Positions 48,382-58,996 of a stretch of 64,000 nt of DNA are shown here, piece after piece; the stretch's first letter is position 1, and every line of letters begins with the position of its first letter. A program made the translations under genes and the position numbers. The stretch comes from Phymatolithon calcareum (lineage: Eukaryota > Rhodophyta > Florideophyceae > Hapalidiales). The notes beneath the pieces were generated by a model. The model did not search any database. It saw nothing but the letters and a program-made list of their open reading frames with translations, and was not told the DNA's origin. The stretch covers positions 2,108,001-2,172,000 of the forward strand of contig OZ345380.1 of assembly GCA_977006965.1 (NCBI GenBank), read 5' to 3'.

Positions 48382-48404
48382 GCAGTTGACCCCTCCAAAA
48401 TGCG
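48382..48404 (+). repeat. Isolated pogo-like terminal repeat
   Basis: CAGTTGACCCCTCCAAAATG matches the left end of the 41389 element (CAGTTGACCCCTCGAAATG). No matching opposite end was found nearby, so it may be a solo end or a truncated copy. Confidence 0.45.
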
Positions 48405-48733
48405 TTGGACGGGCCGCTTGGCTGGCCTCGCAGCTGGTCCCACAAACTGAAAATCTCACCTTCCAGGTAGCAACGATCGCGCTATGATCCACGTGACTGT
48501 GTACAATACGTAAGGTCGTCACTAGAGTAGTACTGTAGAACGGGATCGACTACAGTAAATTACTTCACCTTGAAGCACTTGAGCGGTTGAAGGATGCGTT
48601 CCAGACCTTCAATTTCCACTGTGTTGAATCTTTTCAAGAGGCGTAATAGGACTGCAATTCAGACCTGTGACGTTCCACAGATCTTCTTCGTACAGTACAC
48701 AGTTGTTGCATGATCATCATGAAACAACTGCGT

Positions 48734-48760
48734 ACTGAATAATCATGATGATTATTCAGT
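48734..48760. repeat. Perfect 13-bp hairpin, 1-nt spacer
   Basis: ACTGAATAATCAT, a single G, then the exact reverse complement. Confidence 0.9.
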
Positions 48761-48839
48761 TTCGGGCCACACGAAATGTTTCTGTTAATCTCGCTTCTTG
48801 AAGGGCATTGGCTCTTTCCATTTGGAAAAGCGAACCATG

Positions 48840-48990
48840 ACTCCCACGAAAGTTTGTCCAAGATCCTCCTCTCCTGTAATGCACGCACAAGATCGCGGCA
48901 GAGAATCTCTTTGGTTCTTATGAGGGGAGGCGTAAGGCAGGGACGTGTAGGAGTCAGAGAAGGCACTCGAGAAAATCGATTGCATTTCCC
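48840..48990 (-). repeat. Dispersed repeat family R2, copy A
   Basis: Shares CCTGTAATGCACGCAC and flanking blocks with 54325-54480. Read on the minus strand, both copies give a related peptide (ILCR-x-x-VRALQ-x-R-x-x-L), so it is probably a decayed transposon ORF. Confidence 0.6.
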
Positions 48991-48998
48991 ACCCCGAC

Positions 48999-49430
48999 GA
49001 GAGTCGCGATGTACAACTGCGATGGCTCTATCGCGATGTCACGATCAGAACGAACTTCTGTCTCAAGAAGCTATGAATGTCACAATGGACCTGATAGAAT
49101 GGAGAAATTTTTGACGATCGAAACGCTGCCAGCCTCAGTTTGGGTGAAATGCAGACTGCAGTACAATACGATGCAATTGACTGCAATTTACAAGTCTCAC
49201 TGCGTTCTCTCTCTCTCCAGAATCCATTGCCTTTCGCACCGCATATGAGAGTCACGATATACAACTGCGCCGTCTTCAAGCAACCGCTAATGAATGGAGA
49301 TATTTTTGATGATTGAAACGTTGCCAGCCTCAGTTTGGGTTAAATGCGGACTACAATACGACACAGCTGACCGCATTCTACAAATCTCATTTCGCTTTCT
49401 CGTCTGTTTCCAGAACTACTGTATTGACTT
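48999..49430 (+). repeat. Imperfect tandem duplication, about 200-250 bp unit
   Basis: The block starting GAGAGTCGCGATGTACAACTG at 48999 recurs at 49247. The block around 49097-49230, containing GCCAGCCTCAGTTTGGGT, recurs at 49292-49425. Offsets differ (248 and 195 bp), so one unit has an indel of about 53 bp. No coding role seen. Confidence 0.75.
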
Positions 49431-49760
49431 GTTTCGAGACCGCTCTAGCCTGCGAGAAAAAACGTAGCAGGACGGCCCAATACTCTGTTCTCTAGCTCCT
49501 TCCACCGTTGTGATTGCGATAGACCACCATTTCTGCACATCACCAGAGTCCACAAAAGAGAACAGTGCGGAGAAACATCGATGCACCGTTGCAGGGACAC
49601 GTTGGGCAAGGGCAACGAAATCTGCATGCCGCTAAAATTCAGACATACTGCAACTCATAAATCATAGGTATTATGAGGTCTGCGACATTTGTGCACGGCG
49701 CTTGTCTTCTCCCACACCATACAAATCAGTTTGTATCACACCGCAGCGAAGGAACGTAAT

Positions 49761-50147
49761 ACCAGGGGAATGTTAAGGGGAATGTTAAGGGGGGGAGAAA
49801 CGCAGACCCGGTGTCATATCACTTAGTAACATACATTCTAATAAAAACGAGGCGCGCGTTGTGCATAGCGATTTATGAGGATAACGCTGTATCAAAAATT
49901 GTCGCCAAAGCTTTGACGCCAACCTTAATTCTAGTTATTTCTTACCAAGAAACGAGTCGAGCAACGAGAGCTGCCGCTACATTAGGAACTCCTAATGTTC
50001 CCATGATTTCCTTTTATTTCTCTGGTATTTCTATGATGCGATCTTCGCCCTAATGTTTCTTTTTCAAACGGGCTCGATATATGATAATCTTGGAAAAGCG
50101 GTATGACACAGGGTCTGCGTTTCTCCCCCCCTTAACATTCCCCTGGT
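49761..50147. mobile_element. 387-bp TIR transposon (MITE-like) with AAT target duplication
   Basis: The ends are inverted repeats starting ACCAGGGGAATGTTAAGG. The right one (50101-50147) is 47 bp. The left one (49761-49819) is the same sequence with a 12-bp internal duplication (GGGAATGTTAAG) and two substitutions. AAT flanks both ends (49758-49760 and 50148-50150) as a 3-bp target-site duplication. Three-bp duplications occur in PIF/Harbinger and CACTA elements, but the termini fit neither clearly. The inside is not transposase-like. Confidence 0.85.
49811..50053 (+). pseudogene. Possible captured gene fragment inside the TIR element
   Basis: The plus strand is open through the left TIR and about 75 further codons. 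The part after 49840 reads like a fragment of a periplasmic-binding/ANF-receptor fold: YEDNA near the start, then alternating hydrophobic strand sequence, then ATLGTPNVPMISF, comparable to the 'nvPxIS' strand of that fold. It ends at a TAA. This is a resemblance by eye only. It has no start of its own outside the TIR and is probably not functional. Confidence 0.3.
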
Positions 50148-50149
50148 AA

Positions 50150-51137
50150 TACAGTACAGAACTGTATCACAAAGTGCGTAAAAATGAATAAATAGCGTCC
50201 CGTATGATCATTGCTTGACTGATTGAACCTTTCTTTTAATGCACCCCATTGTGTGCATCGTTTTAAGTCTATTCTCCTGCAGTCCTGTACCGTACATAAA
50301 TTATGCCGTATCCAACAATTATGCTTAGTTTTGCGAATGTTCCAAGCCAGCTTGGTCAACGCGCCACGTTGCGCAATCGATGACTGTACAGTACCCGCAC
50401 TGTCGTTCAGACATGCCGATCCTGTGACTATCAACGTACTGTAAATTTACGCAATTTTCCAACGCACCAACGGCTGGCCGATGCACGGGCGAAACGACCT
50501 CCATCAATAAATATCGGCAACCCTAAATAGCCAACGTCAGCACTACCTCATCGCTCTAATCAATTTAGAACTACAGCACTGTAAAATAAGTCGAAGTCGT
50601 TAAAACTCAAAAGCTTGCTAGCTCTATTGCTCCACTCAATGACTAATAAGTAGTCAGTGATAAGGCATTTGGTCGTCCTTTACTGTCAAAAAACTTTTAA
50701 TCCATAAAAATACAGTACGTCTTTCCTGCCGTGAGAAGGCCTTGCACCCCGTTCAGAGAATGTTGTGCTACATTCGATACGTCTCCCTTTTGCACACATC
50801 CATTTCCCTGCTCCTCTCCACTGCCTCGTCCACATTCGCAACTCCGTAGTGATTAGCCGCTTCTGTCACGGCATGCAACTAGGAGCAAAAATCCACCATA
50901 CATACAGGGAGAGAAAAACTTTTTCCGAGGTGCCATTCTCATCATCAGCTATAAGGCGATCGGTCTGCCCAACGCATTCCACTGCACTTAAGAGAAGTGC
51001 TTCCACCGAGGCCTAAGATGCGAACGGTTGCACCTTCTTGGCAGATTCAGATAAAAAGATCTCCTTTTCAACTCTCAAGGTCGTCTGCACTTTGTAAGTT
51101 GCTACATGTTGGACATAGTTTTACGTGAAAGTGAAAG
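50150..51137. other. Intergenic; no gene recognised
   Basis: Downstream region of the glycosyltransferase-like gene. It contains TACTGTAC sites (about 50385 and 50440) and no convincing frame. Confidence 0.4.
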
Positions 51138-52304
51138 CTACAATCTACAAGAGTTTGGGGAAACAATAACAGAAGAGTGAGCGTTTCCGATCAAAAAGGA
51201 AGCTTTCGCGAATCCGGATTCGAGCGAAATGATATGCTCCGCATTTCCAGCAATTCTCATCTGTACGTGCTGTCTAATCATCCTTCCCTTGTCACCCACT
51301 CCGGGATAATTCCAGTCGTCTAAATGCACCACGTCAGCCTCCGGGAACTTTCTCAGCAGCTGCATCTTAAATGTGTTTAAAAATCTTGCATTCGACACTA
51401 CAAACACTCTCGCCTGCGTGTCGTCCATGCTTTCCAATATCGTCTTCACATGCTGTGCAACGCACCTCACGTATATCGTTTCCTGATCGAGCAATTTTCC
51501 GGGAATCTGTTTTCGACCATGTGAATTTGCGTATAGCGCTATGTACCGCCGTGTATTTGCCGCGCAAGAGGGCCGCAACCAGGAGAATAGTCCACATGAT
51601 CTCGGCAAAACACAGAGCCCGACCCGTGAGTTGAGAATGCGAATCGTTTCCAACATGTCGTTCGCGGGTTCCAGCAGTATAAGCATCACATCACGTTGAA
51701 CCTCGACCGTGAAGGGAGGTGTTTCAGCCTCCTTGCATAGTACATCTCGCAAGGCGGGCACAACAGAGTTCAAAATCGATCTGTGGACCACATCCACTGC
51801 CACGACCTCTGTCGTTCCGCGTAGCATCTCCAACACATCTTGGTAACTTGCGTTGCGCAGGACCGTCGTTCTTACTGTCGTCGGGTGGTACACGAATCGT
51901 GAATATGCACGTCGACTAATACCGTCAGCGATCGGCTGGGCGTCGGTCCAGTTGACCAGGAAGAGCCGATTGGTGAGCACGGCAATGGCATACAGGTCGA
52001 TCATTCTGCGTACGTTACGTCCAAGGTCCTCGGTTGTCGGACGGAAGACGAGGACTCTGGATGTATTGCAATTTTTTGCATGCCAGTTGAGATAGGATGA
52101 GATCCAGAAGTGATCGTGGTGTCGAGATGCGAATTCCTGTTCGACTTTGATTGATCGGGCGACAGAAGTGGCGTACCGGTCGGAGAGTGAGAGGGTAATT
52201 ATTGTAAGTGAGGTGAGCAGAAAGGCGAGATTGAGACGTGAGATTGTACCCAGTATGGCAGAAAAAGACCAGGAAGTCCAACTTCTTGAGGCGATCTCCT
52301 TCAT
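51138..52304 (-). CDS. Type II membrane glycosyltransferase-like protein (fucosyltransferase-type fold)
   Basis: 388 residues from the ATG at 52304; the frame is open upstream to about 52403 but lacks another suitable ATG near its beginning. Single exon. A hydrophobic anchor at about 24-40 follows a short basic N-terminus, as in Golgi type II enzymes. Residues 94-113 (LGRNVRRMIDLYAIAVLTNR, followed by LFLVNW) resemble the N-terminal 'G-x-GNR-x-x-x-x-x-x-x-x-A-x-x-T-x-R' block of fucosyltransferase-like GT-B enzymes. The C-terminal part has a FVVSNARF strand (about 301-308) and AEHIISLESGFAKAS (345-359), like the donor-binding 'S-x-SGFS' region of that group. Likely role: sugar transfer in the secretory pathway, for example onto wall polysaccharides or glycoproteins. 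The donor and acceptor cannot be told from sequence. Confidence 0.6.
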   Translation of the reverse strand: MKEIASRSWTSWSFSAILGTISRLNLAFLLTSLTIITLSLSDRYATSVARSIKVEQEFASRHHDHFWISSYLNWHAKNCNTSRVLVFRPTTEDLGRNVRRMIDLYAIAVLTNRLFLVNWTDAQPIADGISRRAYSRFVYHPTTVRTTVLRNASYQDVLEMLRGTTEVVAVDVVHRSILNSVVPALRDVLCKEAETPPFTVEVQRDVMLILLEPANDMLETIRILNSRVGLCVLPRSCGLFSWLRPSCAANTRRYIALYANSHGRKQIPGKLLDQETIYVRCVAQHVKTILESMDDTQARVFVVSNARFLNTFKMQLLRKFPEADVVHLDDWNYPGVGDKGRMIRQHVQMRIAGNAEHIISLESGFAKASFLIGNAHSSVIVSPNSCRL

Positions 52305-52599
52305 TTTTCTCACATTGAGATGGAAGAGAGAGTCAGGGCGGTTGGCAACCACACTGACATAGAGCTTTAGAAGTATTCCAGAGGAGCACCGGTTGTGAAA
52401 CAATATTCTGTACCTTTACTTACAGAGTACTGTGCCGGTACTGTGATAGCTGAGCACATCTGGCTTATACCATGATCTACATCTTTTCTTGCAAATAGTG
52501 AAGTCTACGGAATAATCGTTACCTGCTTACTGAGCCTGCTGATTTAGGTTTCGGAAAAGGATGATTGCCAATTTAACCCTAAACAGGAATGCCATGCAG

Positions 52600-52870
52600 C
52601 GTCTTGAGTTGCCAGTGTTCGCATGGGTCGCTTGTCTGCCTTCTGTGGAGGTTTATCAAGAGCAGGCTCTTCAACATCCCCAAAGACTTCTCGTACGATA
52701 AATTGTGGATTAGAGTCCAGAGAGGGAATTCGTTCTTGCAATCTGGTTTTTTTGACACTCGCGCAGGAGTTTCATCCTCTTGCTTCTAAAAAGCGCTTAC
52801 CGAATCAAGCCAAGTTTCTTTGGCAAACGAAACGTTGCCCCGAGCGTCAGCAGATGCGTCAGTAACTCTT
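52600..52870 (+). repeat. Possible diverged fragment of palindrome arm
   Basis: 52838-52862 (CGAGCGTCAGCAGATGCGT region) matches arm positions 711-731 (CAAGCGTCAGCAGATGCGT). Upstream there is weak similarity at the peptide level only (IPKD / ISKD). A short match, so uncertain. Confidence 0.35.
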
Positions 52871-54290
52871 AGATAATAATCTTCTGTTCTTCTGCTTTTT
52901 CCAAAACGCTATGAAAGCGATGATTTACTCCGTGGAAGAAGCAAATATAGTTTTTTTTGTAATTTCAGTACAGTAGTATTGATAGTGCATTGATAGTTCA
53001 TGTGTGGTAATATCTGTTTATAGTGGTGCCGACCAAAAAAGATGTAAGGTCCCTCTTTTCCTGGACGAGTGTACACAGTAATAAACAAAGACAAGAAGGC
53101 CTTTCAAACGTCAGCCACAGCCAAAGGCATAAAAGCGCAATTAAAATACCGTCCATTCATGAAAACAACCCGTGCGCAGTGATACCGGGGCTCAGCAGGC
53201 AGCCGTATCGTTTCAATCGTTTCCTCTTTTTTCGTAATGTGGCCCATCTCTCACAGGAGCAGAGTAACATTTCGAGGCGAAGAGGGTCGGCTTCCACGAG
53301 TGTCAATTTTGGGAAGTCACTCACGCTGCCCACTACAGTACAGTGGAAGTAAGTACTGGTGGCTGGAAAAGGACAAAAGCGGTGCGGTTTAGAGCACAAG
53401 AAGGGACGAGTTGCTCGTCAGGCACCAGAGGAGATGAGGCACCAAAGATCTCCAATATCGCCATCACAGCGCGGCCACAAAGAATTCAGAATCTGATGAC
53501 TGTACTTGTACAGTCGTGTACTCTATCTATCTCCTGCATGATCGATGCAGAACGTTTCACTCCATTCCTCCGGTCAATGACAATTGCATGGAGCCAATTG
53601 GAGTACACGCATATGCATGCTTCCGAGGCGTGGCCTCAACAAAATTGGGCTGCCATACTTGGAATGATCGCAAATTTTGGGGCCGTGATAGACTGGCATT
53701 GGCAACAAGTGCTTGCAACGCTGCGGAGACTGGGCATGCACAATTTCTGCCGTGTTCCGCAGTGCATTGATGGAACAGTCAGCAGGCGCTCGCCATCTAG
53801 AGTGGCCGAAGCGGAATTCCACCGAGGAATTAATTTACGATAATAATTTCTGCGTCGTAAATTTTATTTCTTTAGAAGAACTCGGCATTTTCTGAAGAAA
53901 CGTTCTATCATACAGTACAGAATAGTCAATCAGTTTTTGATAGAAGGATGCATTGCCTATTGCGAGGAGGACAAGCGTCCCTCCACCAGATCAATCATCC
54001 CTAAATGGGATCAGCACAGGAACTACAGTACAACACACTGTACGCAACGCCGCCCGAGCGTGAGAAGCACTCTGAGGACGCCGTGTTCCCTACAGTACAG
54101 TACACTGGTCACGGCAGGAGAGCGCCCTCCCCGGATCTCCTGGTTATGCATCAAATAGCATTCAACGATATTGTCCATCTTTCTACGCGAAGGTGGCTAC
54201 ATCGTGAAATTTCCGTATCAGACCTCTGATTTGGATAATTGCCGCTCAGAAAGTCGTCTAGAATGCAGGATTCACCGTCAACTGAGGGTC
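52870..54290. other. No gene recognised
   Basis: A plus-strand frame at 53343-53843 was considered but has no domain or promoter support. TACTGTAC sites at about 52970, 53335, 53503 and 53913. Confidence 0.35.
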
Positions 54291-54295
54291 AGTAC

Positions 54296-54322
54296 GGTAG
54301 GTAGGTAGGTAGGTAGGTAGGT
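54296..54322 (+). repeat. (GGTA)n microsatellite
   Basis: Seven uninterrupted GTAG/GGTA units, directly before repeat R2 copy B. Confidence 0.9.
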
Positions 54323-54324
54323 TC

Positions 54325-54480
54325 ATTTCCAAGGTGTTCCTGTCCTGTAATGCACGCACCCGCGTGCGGCACAGGATCCCTTCGGTTGCTGCGAAGGAAC
54401 CCGTCCCGAAAAGGGCGAGCAGGAGGCAGAAAAGGCAGTCGGGAAGCGATATGTTTCTCCACCAACTTGGACACATTCTT
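54325..54480 (-). repeat. Dispersed repeat family R2, copy B
   Basis: Second copy of the repeat at 48840-48990, sharing the CTGTAATGCACGCAC block. The minus-strand reading retains ILCR-TRVRALQDR. The reading continues upstream (to about 54520) with a helical segment, so more of the ancestral ORF survives here. Confidence 0.6.
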
Positions 54481-55031
54481 AGCATGGACGAGCGCCGCCT
54501 GGTCCGCCAGGTGCTGCTGCAATACGTCAGACCAACGCCAGAATCACTCTTCGGTGACGTACAGTACCTGGACGAGACGTGAAAGCCGCAGTCAAAATCG
54601 CTAACGATATGATGGAATCGAAGAAACTTAGACTCTCGATTCGCTGCTACTGTAGTCCTATTAGGGGAAAAGGCAAAATGAATGAATGAAGGTTCATTTC
54701 CGAAGTGTTGTCAACAAACGGTGGCTGCATTTTCTATGCTGTTTGTGGGGCAATTGCATTTCATCCATGATTTCAAGTGTGTTTGGCTATTGTTCGTATG
54801 TTTTATATAGACCTATTTTCAGTTCATGTGATCCTAAAAACCCTCTCATTTTGGTCCGCCAAACGTACTTATTCATTTACCACCTTGTGTGCACATATGA
54901 ACATACTACATCCCTACTGTACTGTACTGTATAGCTACTCTTCGTTCTCCTTTGTCTGTCCAAAGCGGCCACTCATGAGCCGACCACCCAAAAACATAAT
55001 GCCTAAGCCTTCTGCTCCATTGTTGCGCGCA

Positions 55032-55559
55032 TTATCTTCGGCGCTGTGCCCCAGCATAAGTCATCCCATAAACCGCCGGCTGTGCCAGGTGTTGTGGTGT
55101 CAACAATACGACCGGCGAGTACGGCGACACCGGCGGGATTTGGGACGTCTTGACAATCGGGCTTTTCGTTTTCACCGTTCGTCGGGGTCGACGCTGGCGA
55201 TCAAGTTTCGCTTGATGCGACCGGAGGTGGGCTTGAATAGATGAGCGCCACATGAACTTGCGGTCACACCCCTGAACCGAACATTGGAACTTATACTCGT
55301 TGGAATGTACACGCTGATGCTCTCGGTAATTGCACACGCGTCGGAAAGCCTTGCCACACTGCTCGCACTGCAGATCATTGTCGTACGGTGGTAACTGACT
55401 CGGATCGATGACACGTTTTGGACGACGACAATTTGTTGAGTTGCTCTTGGAGCGAGGGGAAAGTGATATCTCGAGTGCGGTGGCGGCGACGAGCGATTTC
55501 GGGTCGACGTCGTGGTCATTCACGAGAGCGCGCAACCAGGCGGGTCGTCCGGCTGTCAT
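55032..55559 (-). CDS. Two-finger C2H2 zinc-finger protein, family member 3
   Basis: 175 residues. The start at 55559 (MTAGRPAWL) aligns with the paralogues; the frame is open further upstream but that part overlaps a TATATATA (55638-55647), so it is taken as promoter and leader. Finger 1 is C65, C68, H81, H85, with CEQC instead of the CKHC of the other members. Finger 2 is C93, C98, H111, H115. The basic stretch after finger 2 is LDRQRRPRR. The C-terminal tail has a PPVSPYSPVV element. The upstream shared motif is only partly kept (CAGTCGC core at about 55923-55935, minus strand). A TACTG pentamer run lies at 55695-55714, just upstream of the TATA-like sequence. Confidence 0.85.
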   Translation of the reverse strand: MTAGRPAWLRALVNDHDVDPKSLVAATALEISLSPRSKSNSTNCRRPKRVIDPSQLPPYDNDLQCEQCGKAFRRVCNYREHQRVHSNEYKFQCSVQGCDRKFMWRSSIQAHLRSHQAKLDRQRRPRRTVKTKSPIVKTSQIPPVSPYSPVVLLTPQHLAQPAVYGMTYAGAQRRR

Positions 55560-55936
55560 CGTTCGTGGTTGTGGAAGAAATGCTGGATGGCGGAGGCATG
55601 TCGGGTAGGTCAGTGCGTAGGCAATGTGGGTGGCTAAATATATATATTCCAAACTGTTGCCATGCGCCGTGCGTACTGTGCATATACACGGAGCGGTACT
55701 GTACTGTACTGTACTTTAGTCACACTTCCCTCTTCAGCCGCGGCTGTCCGCACCGTGCGTGCGTTCATAATGCCCTCGGAGGCCTTGACTCTACTATATA
55801 GATGGGCATCACTGAGAGTTGATATGACGCAGAGCAAAACTGCACGCAATTTCATGTGAAGGGATATTAAGCCCTCCCGTTGTGCCAGCACAGCTCCTGG
55901 CCCTGCGAAAAGAGCCTACGGATAAGCGACTGTGTA

Positions 55937-55962
55937 GAGAAGTTGCAAACTTGCAACTTCTC
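55937..55962. repeat. Perfect 12-bp hairpin, 2-nt spacer
   Basis: GAGAAGTTGCAA, AC, TTGCAACTTCTC. Confidence 0.9.
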
Positions 55963-57397
55963 GTAATTTTACTGTACTGTACTGAACTTTCCCCTCCTCC
56001 CAGGCGTAAATCAATGGCTTTTGACGAGCGCAGGAGGCGAAGACTAACGACATGAAGTGTGCGCACACGTGTGCTGTTGGAAGCGCTCTTCCACGCCAGT
56101 CAGATTGCAAATCAGACGCGCGTTCCCAAGTATATGGAATCATATCAACCGAGTAGGTTGTTTGTAGTGTCGTTTGGGCCACAGAAACATGCGCACGTCC
56201 AATAACGTACTAAAGATCGCCCCGCATCTTCCCTTTTTTTATGCATGCACGCGTACAGTGGAAGAAATTCCTCCGATCATCGTATGATAATGAGTACGGT
56301 AACACGCAATGTTTCTATTCGACGTTCCATGGTGGCGGTGGTGGTGGAGGAGGCGATTAATCAGCAATGTCGTTATGGACTGTAAATTCGTGTCAAACAG
56401 TCTGCCAGGGACAGTGCTTCCGTTTGATCGATCCTTGCTGCGCAGCCTCGATCTTCGATACTGTATTATAGTACAGTATATCTGCCCCGAGCAGGAGGAT
56501 CGATTCGAAAGACAGAAGGAAAAAATTAGAATCTGCGCCGTTTGAGATTGCATTCTGTACTACAGTATACTGTACTGTACTGTATTGTTCTCTGGCCCAG
56601 CTTCTTAGCTTCTCCGTGCATAAAATTAATTTACTGTACTCGCGCATGGGATCATTTCTTCGCGGCCGTTGTATTCGTCCAATATTGGCCAATGTATCCT
56701 GTCGATAAGAAAAATAAATGGGAGAAAGTCATTTAATGACTTTTCTCTCTTTCCACGTCATCGCTCCGAAGAAACATTCATTTGGTCCTCATGCCGTAAT
56801 ATTCCCGAAGATAAGTACGCGAAAAATCAAGTTGACCACGTCTAACGTGCTGTGAGTCTCGGACGCCACAGATTCTCCTGCTTTTCACGGAGCACGATTT
56901 TGAAGATAACTCCAGAGCAGGAATCATCAATAATACTGTAGGGCTGAGAAACGCACATTCTCCTCGCATGACAAGGCCAGACACGATGCGAGGAATGTGC
57001 CCTGCCGTCCGCCTCGTTCAACACGTGTGCAATCTTCAATTGATATCTATTGTTGTTTGACTGCATTGTTCTTTACAATAACAATAATTACTGTACAGCA
57101 ATAGAAATACAGCGGTTCGACATCGTGCGCATTACAAAACATTTTGACAATCGAAGGTTGACTCTCGTTCTCCTATCCTGTTGTACTGGGCAACGAGATG
57201 AGCGTGATGATGCTGTCGTTTTAGCCTCTTTGGTGGCAAAATTTATTTTCGGATATCCATGCACGATTACGTATTGCGCTACTGAAGCGTGCACTCAAAA
57301 TTTGCGAAATTCAGCACGTCGCGTGCAAACGGAAACGACACCAATTTCCTTATCTTGTTGTTAAATTTTGTAATGTGCGAGTGTGTTGCTGTAAATC

Positions 57398-57464
57398 TTC
57401 CTACCATGCATGCAGCCTACTGTTCTTTACTGTACTGGTCTGTACTGTACATGCATGGTAGGAA
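57398..57464. repeat. 15-bp inverted repeat enclosing TACTGTAC copies
   Basis: The arms 57398-57412 and 57450-57464 (TTCCTACCATGCATG and its reverse complement) are perfect. The 37-nt loop carries two TACTGTAC-type sites. Confidence 0.85.
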
Positions 57465-57901
57465 TTCATCATCCCTCGAGCTTCCATGCACGGAAGCGCG
57501 CAATACAGTTTTCGGATTGACGATGCATTGGGAAGTTTGTTTGAATCTACACGATAATTGTGTATGCACGGAGCTTGTCTTCTCCCATCTCACGCAATGC
57601 TGAGACCACGGGACTGTATGAATCTGGAATGTTATTGCACGTATATCAATACATTCCAGTTGTTTGTCAATGGTGCGCGACAGTACTCGTCCCGCACTGT
57701 GAGACCTGCTAATGGTATACTGTAGGTACAGTACGTTTCCACCGGCTAGAACACCCTTCCCGATGCCGTTCTCGACGGCCTTTCAAGACCCAAACAAACT
57801 GCACTAACCGAGATCTTCATTGCCACAGCGAGACGAAACAATGTACAGTAGTACTTTTGCATAAAGTCAAGAGAGCTCGGCTGGGAGTTGCTTCTCGGGT
57901 C

Positions 57902-57936
57902 GAAAAGAGCGTATACATCATGTATGCGCTCTTTTC
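57902..57936. repeat. 15-bp hairpin with one mismatch
   Basis: GAAAAGAGCGTATAC and the reverse complement of GTATGCGCTCTTTTC, with a 5-nt loop. Confidence 0.85.
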
Positions 57937-58165
57937 ATTCAGTCCCTTATGCCGGCGGTATATCATACAGCTGGCACCTTTGTTCACCTTCTCGTCTTCT
58001 TTTGCCGTACAGTCCACGCGGTGGTCACGGCTTGAAGGATGTATGCATCAGTGGAACGGATGCACTGAGCTCCTGTATAGTCTGTTCCTCAGTACAGTAT
58101 GATATGATGAAGGTCAGTTGAACAATTGCACGATGCGTGGCCTCTCGTATGATACAGTAGCATCT

Positions 58166-58190
58166 TGCAAGTTCCATGATGGAACTTGCA
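58166..58190. repeat. Perfect 12-bp hairpin, 1-nt spacer
   Basis: TGCAAGTTCCAT, G, ATGGAACTTGCA. Confidence 0.9.
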
Positions 58191-58996
58191 ACTGTGGGAG
58201 AAGAAAGAGTTGCGGTATCAAAAGTTTGAGAATAAATCGCGGGCCCGAAGATGAGGAAACATCGCCGTCTCTCTGGTATCAGGTCTCTCCTTATTGGTCA
58301 GCAGGTAAAACTCAATGCTAACATACGCTTTGAGAACGTGACACTCTAATCATCAAGTGCATCAACGAGAAGCCGTTCATTGTGCAATGCAGGCCGGTGA
58401 TCTTACCGCCGTATTTCGAAGCGCAAACGGCACCCTGTTGTGCATGCCCCTCTGGCCGCGTGGGGCGCGCGAGGAGCTTTGACCATTCCCGATGATGACC
58501 CTCCACTCTTTTCGTTTGTGCAGTCAATGCCAACATCTCCTTCGCAATTCTGATGCATCATGCATCATCATCGTGATGCATCGCGATGGTCTCTTTAGTA
58601 CCGGGGAGCTGTTAGGGAAGCCGTTCACTTCTTGATACCGCATTGTGTCAGCCACATGTTATTTTCCCAGCCTCTTCCTCAACTTGAGTCATACCGGTAC
58701 TGTACAGTAGGAGAAGATGGGAGAATCTTACTCTGCTGTGCTATCCAATACAGCATTGGCTGCCTCTTTCACCCAAGAGGGGTCCAGGCACTACTATAAT
58801 ACTCTCTACTGTACTATTCTGTACCTGGTTTACACAGTGTTTCGATTAAAAAAAATTTATCTCCAATATCGATCAATAGGGACCGTCAAAAAGTACCATG
58901 CATGCAGTTGAGTTTTGACGTCCGCCAAGTGGGAGAATCTGCGCCCATTGAAGTGTGCAGCATCACTACTGCACAGTGTAATTGTTCATTTTTATT

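Larger units (their letters stand above)
55560..58980. other. Palindrome-rich intergenic region
   Basis: No gene recognised. It contains TACTG runs at 55695-55714 and 56556-56586 and further TACTGTAC sites at about 55970, 57090, 57440, 57725, 57843 and 58695. Hairpins lie at 55937-55962, 57398-57464, 57902-57936 and 58166-58190. Confidence 0.5.

Noticed and set aside
53343-53843. 166-codon plus-strand ORF
   Set aside because: No motif, promoter or compositional signal. It overlaps frames of similar length on the other strand.
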